This document shows positions 58,739 to 64,000 of a DNA stretch of 64,000 bases, piece by piece. A program made the translations under genes and the position numbers. This DNA comes from Pseudomonas sp. PH1b. GTDB lineage: Bacteria > Pseudomonadota > Gammaproteobacteria > Pseudomonadales > Pseudomonadaceae. The first letter of the stretch is position 1. Each line of letters starts with the position of its first letter. The notes beneath the pieces were generated by a model. That model worked only from the letters and a program-made list of their open reading frames with translations. It was not told the origin of the DNA and made no database searches. The stretch spans positions 310,001 to 374,000 of the forward strand of contig NZ_AYMU01000011.1 of the NCBI RefSeq assembly GCF_000633395.1, written 5' to 3'.

Positions 58739-60040
58739 TCAGAGCCCCAGCAGCGAGCCGACGTCGAGGGTCGCTTGCAGGCCGACGACAAAGCCGTTGC
58801 CGCTCAGCTCGCGGGCTTCGGGGTTGTAGAAGTTGTCCGGGTTGATCAGGTACTGGACGCTGGGCTCCAGGGCCAGTTGCCGGGTCAGGGCGATGTGGGC
58901 GTTGGCTTCCAGGGCGTAGACATTGGGCTCGCCCCGGCGCGGGTCGCCGCCATTGGCGATCCGCGCCTGTTGCTGGAAGCGCAACTGGTGGTCATTCAGG
59001 CGCAGGTAGCTGGCCTTGAGGTTGAGCTTGTCCCGGGGCCGGTCGAAGGGCGCGAGGTAGGTCAGGCCGGCCTCGGCGAACTGGCTGAAGGGCTGCTTGT
59101 CATCGGCCGCCGCGGACAGCGAGCCGAACAGCAGCAGGGCCTGGGGTGCGCTGCCCTGGCCGGCGTCGGCGCGCCACAGCGACTGCTGGAACTTGAAGAA
59201 GGCGCCGCCTGTGCCGAAGTCCATGGCCCCGGTCAGCGGGTCCACCTGCTTGGAGGTGTTGTAGTAGCCGTTGAGCTCGTAGTGGGAGCTGTAGGCATCG
59301 CGGTTCTGGCTGCCCAGGCCCAGCAGCAGGCTGGTGCCGCTGGCGTCGTCGGTACTGAAATCCAGGCCCTTGCGCTTCTTCAGGTAGTCCACCGGGTTGG
59401 ACTCGAAGGCGCCGCCATGCAGGTACCACTGGGGCGTCAGTTGGTACTTCAGGTAGCCGCCCCAACTGCCGTAGGGCGGCGGCAGGATGCCGGTGGAGGC
59501 GTCGATGATCGGGTCGTTGCAGGTCACCGTGCTTTCGCAGTTGTAGATGTAGAAGTAGCGCCGCGCGTTGGTGCGCCCCAGGCTCAGGTCCAGTTGGCCG
59601 TCGAGCCAGGTCTGCTGGTAGGTCAGCAGGCTCAGCTGGTTGCTGGTGAGGTCGTTGTGGATCGGCGCGCCGGCAAAGTAGCTGCCGGCGGCGCCCTGCC
59701 AATTGCGCGAGGTGGGCACGCCGGTCTGGTGGTCGAGAATGAACAGGGTCTGTTCAAAGTGCAGGGCAGCGTCGTCGAGGCCGGCCAGGGTCTGCAGGTT
59801 GAAGTCGGCACCGACGAACAGGTCGCCGCTGTTGCCGAAGCTGTGGGGCCGGGGGCCGGTATCGAGGTTCTTCATCGCCAGGCTGAGGAACTGCACATGG
59901 GGGCTGATGCCCTGGTCGGCCAGGTAGTCGCCCAGGCCGGACAGGGGGCCGGAGCGGGACTCGATCGGGGCCTCGGCGAGGCAATCGAGGGGCAGCAGCA
60001 AGGCTGCCAGCAGCGGGCACAGCGCATAGGAAAGGTTCAT
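58739..60040 (-). CDS. OprB-like outer-membrane porin
   Basis: The 433-residue precursor has a signal peptide (MNLSYALCPLLAALLLPL, cleavage near CLA/EAP). The mature part looks like a beta-barrel of the carbohydrate-selective OprB family: alternating strands with DLFVGADFNLQTLAGLDDAALH, TSNQLSLLTYQQTWLDGQLDLSLGR (in two parts), and a C-terminal strand GNGFVVGLQATLDVGSLLGL. It would let the pathway's substrate cross the outer membrane. It lies between ADH and GMC genes, 35 bp before the latter. Confidence 0.8.
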   Translation of the reverse strand: MNLSYALCPLLAALLLPLDCLAEAPIESRSGPLSGLGDYLADQGISPHVQFLSLAMKNLDTGPRPHSFGNSGDLFVGADFNLQTLAGLDDAALHFEQTLFILDHQTGVPTSRNWQGAAGSYFAGAPIHNDLTSNQLSLLTYQQTWLDGQLDLSLGRTNARRYFYIYNCESTVTCNDPIIDASTGILPPPYGSWGGYLKYQLTPQWYLHGGAFESNPVDYLKKRKGLDFSTDDASGTSLLLGLGSQNRDAYSSHYELNGYYNTSKQVDPLTGAMDFGTGGAFFKFQQSLWRADAGQGSAPQALLLFGSLSAAADDKQPFSQFAEAGLTYLAPFDRPRDKLNLKASYLRLNDHQLRFQQQARIANGGDPRRGEPNVYALEANAHIALTRQLALEPSVQYLINPDNFYNPEARELSGNGFVVGLQATLDVGSLLGL

Positions 60041-60092
60041 CTCGGGTACTCGTTTCTTGTTGTTTTTGTCTTGAGTGTCGAACACCGGCGAA

Positions 60093-61157
60093 TCAGGCCT
60101 CGGCCAGGGCCGGTGTCGGGTTGACCAGCACTTTGATCTGGCTCTTGTCCTGCAGCAGGGCTTCAAAACCCTGTTCGACCGCCTGCTCCAGGGCCAGGCA
60201 GCGAGTCACCACCCGGGACAGGTCCAGGCGTCCCCGGGCCAGCAGCTCGATCAAGTCGGGGTAGACATGCCGGTAGCCGACACTGCTGAGCAGGCGCAGT
60301 TCGTTGTTCACCAGGTGGAAGGCATCCAGGCTCACTTCGCCCATCAAGCCCACCAGTACCGCTTCGCCACCTTTGCGCAGGCAGTGCAGGGCGTGGCTCA
60401 GGGTCTGCTGGCTGCCGGCGGCTTCGAAGGCGCTGTCGAGGCCGCCGTCGCTGAGTTGCCGCAGCCGTTGCCGCAGGTCCGGGGCGCGGCCATCCAGGGC
60501 CGCCGAGGCGCCGAACTCCAGGGCCAGGCGCCTGCGCTGCGGGTCCAGGTCCACGGCGTAGATGCGTTCCACTCCGCGCAAGCGTGCCAGGAGGATCAGC
60601 AACAGGCCGATGGGCCCCAGGCCGAACACCGCGCAACTGTCGCCGGCCATCAGGCTGCTCTGGTTCAAGGCATGCAAGGCCACCGCCGCAGGCTCCAGCA
60701 CCGCGGCCTGCTTGAAACTGACGTTGTCCGGCAGGCGGTGCAGCATGTAGCTGGGCACCAGTGCCTGTTCGGCGAAGCCGCCGTCGCCCATCAGGCCGAT
60801 AAAGCCCATGGACTGGCAGAGGTTGTACTGGCCCATGCGGCAGTAGCTGCATTCGCCGCAACGGTATTCCGGTTCCACCGCCACCCGCTGCCCCAGCAGG
60901 TGCGGATCGACCCCCGGCCCCAGGGCAATCACCTGGCCGCAGAATTCGTGGCCCAGGGTCAGCGGTGCCCGACAGCCGGACAACGGATGGGCGACCTCCT
61001 GGGGAATGGAGTGAGGCCCATCGGCGTACTCATGCAGGTCGCTGCCGCAGATGCCGCAGTAGGCGACTTGCAACAGGACTTCACCGGCGCCGGGCTGGCG
61101 CGGTTGCACCTGGCTCAAGCGCAGGTCGCGGGCGGCGTGCCAACGCAGTGCGTTCAT
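60093..61157 (-). CDS. Zinc-dependent alcohol dehydrogenase (2,3-butanediol dehydrogenase-like)
   Basis: The 354-residue medium-chain dehydrogenase has the catalytic zinc site CGICGSDLHEY and GHEFCGQVIALGPGV, the structural zinc cysteines in YRCGECSYCRMGQYNLC, and the NAD site VFGLGPIGLLLILLARLRG. The inserted segment HSIPQEVAHPLSG before the GHE motif is typical of (R,R)-butanediol dehydrogenases, which oxidise vicinal diols to hydroxyketones. Its start overlaps the stop of the MFS gene (ATGA at 61154-61157). Vicinal-diol oxidation is inferred. Confidence 0.85.
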   Translation of the reverse strand: MNALRWHAARDLRLSQVQPRQPGAGEVLLQVAYCGICGSDLHEYADGPHSIPQEVAHPLSGCRAPLTLGHEFCGQVIALGPGVDPHLLGQRVAVEPEYRCGECSYCRMGQYNLCQSMGFIGLMGDGGFAEQALVPSYMLHRLPDNVSFKQAAVLEPAAVALHALNQSSLMAGDSCAVFGLGPIGLLLILLARLRGVERIYAVDLDPQRRRLALEFGASAALDGRAPDLRQRLRQLSDGGLDSAFEAAGSQQTLSHALHCLRKGGEAVLVGLMGEVSLDAFHLVNNELRLLSSVGYRHVYPDLIELLARGRLDLSRVVTRCLALEQAVEQGFEALLQDKSQIKVLVNPTPALAEA

Positions 61158-62431
61158 GGCTGGTTTCCTCGAAGGGAGGTGGCAGGAGCGAGAGGGTCGT
61201 GTCGGGGGTGTCGACGGGCCAGTACCGCCGGCGCGGTTTCCTTGAGAAACAGCGCCAGCACGGCGGCCAGCAAGGCACCGCCGCAGGACATCCACATGAC
61301 GATCGACAGGCCGAAGCGGTCGGCGGCGAACCCGGCGATGGTCGGCGCGACGAAGCCGCCCACCAGTTCGCCGATGCCCATGATCATGCCCAGGGCGGTG
61401 GCCATGACTTCCCGGGGCACGGTTTCCGCCGGAATGGTGGCCATGAACAGGGTGAAGCAGCCCAGGCCGGTGTAGGTCAGCAGCATCAGCACCCCGAGAA
61501 TCAGCGGCGAGGGTGCGAACAGAAGGGCCATGGGGCAGCAGGCGGCAATCAGCGAGAACAGCACCAGGGTCGGGCGGCGGCCGATGCGATCGGAGATCGC
61601 CGGTACGCCGAAGCCCCAGAGCACCCAGGCTGCACCCAGGCAACTCATGATGGTGCCCATGCTGGCCGGGCTGTAGTCGCGCACCTTGACCAGGAAGGTC
61701 GGGGTGAAGGAGATCAGCACGATGAACCAGGTCAGGAAGAAGCAACTGATCAGGGTGCAGAGCACGATGTTGCGGCTCTTGAGCAGTGCCAGCCGCTGGC
61801 CACCGGCACCGCTGGCGACGTTCTGGGCCTGGGGTTCGGCACGGGGAGGATCGGGCCGTACGTAGCGCCAGATCAACAGGGCAATCAGCAAGCCCGGCAC
61901 CAGCGAAATGATGAACGCATGGCGCCAGCCATAGGCCTCGGCCAGGGCGATCAGCACCGGTGGGCCGATCACCGCGCCCAGCAGGCCAGCGGCCGAACCT
62001 TGCAGCAACCCCATGTTCAAGCCCCGGCGATGGGGCGACGAGGCTTCGACCATCAGCGATTGCGAGAGCGGCAGGATCGGCCCTTCCGCCAGCCCCATGA
62101 TGGCGCGAAACAGCAGCAGGCTGAGGAAACCGGTGACCAGCCCGGACAGCGCCGAGCACAGGGAAAACAGGATCACCGCGACGATCAGCAGCGGCTTGCG
62201 CACGCCGCGGCGGTCCGACCAGGCGCCCACCAGGGCCCCCGAGACGGCCCAGGCCAGGGCCAGCACCGAGGACAGCATGCCCAGGTGGCTGTTGCTCAGT
62301 TGCAGCTCGTCGGCCATGAAGGGAAACAGGAAGGACAGCGCCAGACGATCGAAAAAGACGAAGCCGAAGGTCAGGAACAGCACCCCCAGCAAGGTGTTCT
62401 CGTAGCCGGCCTTGTTGTTTTTATAAGCCAT
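61154..62431 (-). CDS. MFS transporter, sugar-acid/aromatic-acid type
   Basis: The 425-residue protein has twelve membrane segments, a conserved cytoplasmic loop (GAWSDRRGVRKPLLIVAVI), MGLAEGPILPLSQSLMVEAS, and the second-half loop GVPAISDRIGRRPTLVLFS. The overall pattern suits the ACS or related organic-acid branches. It is co-translated with the ADH gene and lies 30 bp after the cupin gene, so it is probably the inner-membrane importer of the pathway substrate. Confidence 0.85.
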   Translation of the reverse strand: MAYKNNKAGYENTLLGVLFLTFGFVFFDRLALSFLFPFMADELQLSNSHLGMLSSVLALAWAVSGALVGAWSDRRGVRKPLLIVAVILFSLCSALSGLVTGFLSLLLFRAIMGLAEGPILPLSQSLMVEASSPHRRGLNMGLLQGSAAGLLGAVIGPPVLIALAEAYGWRHAFIISLVPGLLIALLIWRYVRPDPPRAEPQAQNVASGAGGQRLALLKSRNIVLCTLISCFFLTWFIVLISFTPTFLVKVRDYSPASMGTIMSCLGAAWVLWGFGVPAISDRIGRRPTLVLFSLIAACCPMALLFAPSPLILGVLMLLTYTGLGCFTLFMATIPAETVPREVMATALGMIMGIGELVGGFVAPTIAGFAADRFGLSIVMWMSCGGALLAAVLALFLKETAPAVLARRHPRHDPLAPATSLRGNQP

Positions 62432-62461
62432 GGTGGTTCTCCGAGGAGGCAGTGCCGGCGA

Positions 62462-62995
62462 TCAGCGGAACAGGGTGTCGATGTGGGCCGCGCCCAGGCC
62501 GATCTTTTCGTAGTGCTCGCGGCACAGGGCGATGTAGGAGTGCACATCGAAATAGCCGTCGGGCTCGCCCTGTTCGTCGAGCCAGATCAGCGGCCCCTTG
62601 ACGATGAAGAACACTCGCATCGGCTGTTCATGCTCGTAGGCCACCAGGGTGTGGCCTTCGCCCGGGGTCTCGTAGACGAAGTCGCCGGCGGTGGCGGTCC
62701 AGTCGTGTTCCAGGTAGCCCCACTTGCCGGACAGGGTGTAGGCGAAGACTTCGTGGGGGTGGTAATGGCGGTTGACCAGCCCGGCGCTGCGGGCCATCAG
62801 GATGTCGCACCAGCGGTTCTCGCTGGGGGAGATCCACAGTGGCCGCGAGGACACGGTTTCGGTGAAGGGCACGTACAGGCTCAGGTCGTCGCTGGCGGCG
62901 TCGGGCAGGTAGACCTCGGGCTTGGCATCGGGCTTGAAGCAATTGGCGATGGGTTGCAGGTCTTTCCAGAATTCACGGGTGGCGGCTTCAGGCAT
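62462..62995 (-). CDS. Cupin dioxygenase resembling 2,4'-dihydroxyacetophenone dioxygenase
   Basis: The 177-residue protein is one cupin domain with the metal motif RHYHPHEVFAY (His77, His79), Glu96 (GYLEHDW) and His115 (GEGHTLVAYE). Length and layout match the dihydroxyacetophenone dioxygenase group, which splits the C-C bond between a carbonyl and a neighbouring hydroxymethyl carbon using iron and oxygen. It is the first gene of the minus-strand set, so it opens the operon. The true substrate is unknown. Confidence 0.78.
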   Translation of the reverse strand: MPEAATREFWKDLQPIANCFKPDAKPEVYLPDAASDDLSLYVPFTETVSSRPLWISPSENRWCDILMARSAGLVNRHYHPHEVFAYTLSGKWGYLEHDWTATAGDFVYETPGEGHTLVAYEHEQPMRVFFIVKGPLIWLDEQGEPDGYFDVHSYIALCREHYEKIGLGAAHIDTLFR

Positions 62996-63328
62996 GGTCG
63001 GCCTCGGTTGTTTTTATAAGGGGGGGAGCCAGGGACTGCCCGAGGGGGCAGCCATGGGGGCTACAACTGCGACTTTAGGCGGCTGGGAGGGGCGGGGTTT
63101 GATCGGATCGGACGGGTTGTTTGTCTGTTTCGGACGGGATATTTCGTACTTGCGATAGCGTCTCGGCGAAGCCGTCGGCGCGACCGGATCCCACTGCGTT
63201 TGCAGTTGACAGGGTATAAGGTTCAGATGTTAATGAATGGCCGCAGCCCGCAGATCATGCGGTCCCCAGGTGCCCGGACACTGCCTTGCCGTCCGGGGAA
63301 TATCCCGCCGCCCATGAGAAGAACAACA
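62996..63328. promoter_or_regulatory. Divergent promoter region with a 22-bp-spaced direct repeat
   Basis: The 333-bp gap between the cupin operon and the AraC gene has no gene. It includes a perfect direct repeat TCGGACGGG at 63108-63116 and 63130-63138, start-to-start distance 22 bp. AraC-family proteins typically bind such direct half-sites spaced by two helical turns. It lies 110-145 bp before the cupin start. Confidence 0.6.
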
Positions 63329-64000
63329 ATGTCTCCATGCGCCTTGCTCGAAACCCGGCACGCCAGTACCCAGGCAGTCGATCCCGATCAACGCCTGACC
63401 TTCTGGGAGGACTACAACGCCAGCACCCTGGTGGGGCTCAAGTGCAATTCCTACGCCGAGGGCGGCTTTACCGCCTGCCAGGACAACCTGCAACTGGGGG
63501 CCATGCGCCTGGCGCGGATTGTCGGCAATGAACACGTGGTGGAGCGCGACACTTCGATGATTCGCGGCGTGCCCAAGGAGTCGATCTTCGTCTCGCTGGT
63601 CACCGGCAGCGGTTCGTTCTTCTACCAGGACGGCGCCTGCCAGGTCCTGGAGCCGGGCGAGCTGGTGGTGTACCGCACCGACAAGCCCTACCTGTTCGGC
63701 TTTTCCGGGGCGATGCGCCAGTTCATCTTCGACATTCCCCAGGAGCAGTTTGCCGAGCGCTGCCTGAAGCGTTTCGAGCGGCCGTTGAAGATCAGCGTGC
63801 AGAGCGGCGTCCAGCGCCTGTTGCTGCGCACCCTCGGGGAGCGCACCCGGGAGTTCTTCCAGCAGCCGCTGTGCGGCGAGGCCGATGCCTACCAGGAGCA
63901 GGCCTTCGAACTCCTGGCCAGCATCATCGCCGGGCAGGCGGGGGAGCGTCCGATCAATGCCTTGAGTGCCTCCTACCTGCTGGCTGCCAAGCAGTGCATC
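63329..64000 (+). CDS. AraC-family regulator, truncated by the window end
   Basis: The frame starts MSPCALLETRHASTQAVDPD (an in-frame ATG at 63314 is also possible) and is open to the window end, giving 224 residues. The visible part is an AraC-binding-like N-terminal domain: LTFWEDYNASTLVGLKCNSY, DNLQLGAMRLARIVGN, FVSLVTGSGSFFYQDG, and LVVYRTDKPYLFGFSG. The DNA-binding helices should follow beyond the window (YLLAAKQCI begins the next segment). It is divergent from the cupin/MFS/ADH/porin/GMC set and is its likely activator. Confidence 0.85.
   Translation, partial: MSPCALLETRHASTQAVDPDQRLTFWEDYNASTLVGLKCNSYAEGGFTACQDNLQLGAMRLARIVGNEHVVERDTSMIRGVPKESIFVSLVTGSGSFFYQDGACQVLEPGELVVYRTDKPYLFGFSGAMRQFIFDIPQEQFAERCLKRFERPLKISVQSGVQRLLLRTLGERTREFFQQPLCGEADAYQEQAFELLASIIAGQAGERPINALSASYLLAAKQCI

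Noticed and set aside
59100..59702. Minus-strand 200-codon frame within the porin gene
   Set aside because: It is a shifted frame of the OprB-like gene, rich in Arg and Pro, without its own start context.

Overview
The window looks like chromosomal DNA of a fluorescent Pseudomonas, probably of the P. protegens / P. chlororaphis / P. fluorescens group. The basis is protein recognition (MvaT/MvaU-type H-NS protein, HPPD, the hpa set, AhpC/AhpF, REP repeats of the GTAGGAGCTGGCTTGCC type), high GC and dense gene packing. The species is inferred, not demonstrated. No rRNA, tRNA or CRISPR array was found.

Layout. 1-1,300 is a prophage scar: an intact holin, a small phage gene cut by a stop codon, a terminase fragment with an internal deletion and the C-terminal end of a phage integrase. 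1,300-2,070 is poor in recognisable genes. 2,071-6,400 holds a MerR regulator, a saccharopine-dehydrogenase-like reductase, an Old Yellow Enzyme and a P5C-reductase-like protein; the first two enzymes each have a promoter with the 19-bp spacer typical of MerR control. 6,900-12,500 carries small envelope and unknown genes, a GNAT, a PliC/MliC-type lysozyme inhibitor, YbjQ, an ABC-F ATPase and a topoisomerase IB. 12,566-15,100 is modABC with a ModE-like palindrome upstream. 15,271-20,150 includes a nitronate monooxygenase, an alkylation-repair gene set (2OG dioxygenase, alkB, ada) and a DUF1883 gene. 21,034-22,601 encodes a tsdB-tsdA-like thiosulfate dehydrogenase pair. 23,655-30,513 has galU, gorA, a divergent KfrA-like/tyrosine-recombinase pair, and ahpC-ahpF.

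30,644-38,182 carries gloA, a DUF4946 protein, an MvaU-like H-NS protein, a CSS/EAL phosphodiesterase, a LysR/EamA pair, hppD and hpaR. 38,356-46,580 contains a RarD-like transporter, an aldo-keto reductase, a LysR gene broken by an out-of-frame deletion, an SDR/VOC pair and a cdaR/MFS/glycerate-kinase set. A five-unit REP array (46,588-47,098) separates this from the homoprotocatechuate operon hpaG1-G2-E-D-F-X-H-I (47,101-54,624, minus strand). hpaA is divergent, and two HpaR-like boxes lie between them; a third box precedes hpaR itself 17 kb away. hpaBC is not in the window.

From 57,024 to 62,995 a minus-strand catabolic set (cupin, MFS, butanediol-dehydrogenase-like ADH, OprB-like porin, GMC oxidoreductase) faces an AraC regulator that runs off the window end. 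The gap between them has a perfect 9-bp direct repeat at 22-bp spacing. This set, with a cupin resembling 2,4'-dihydroxyacetophenone dioxygenase, is the best candidate here for an undescribed pathway.
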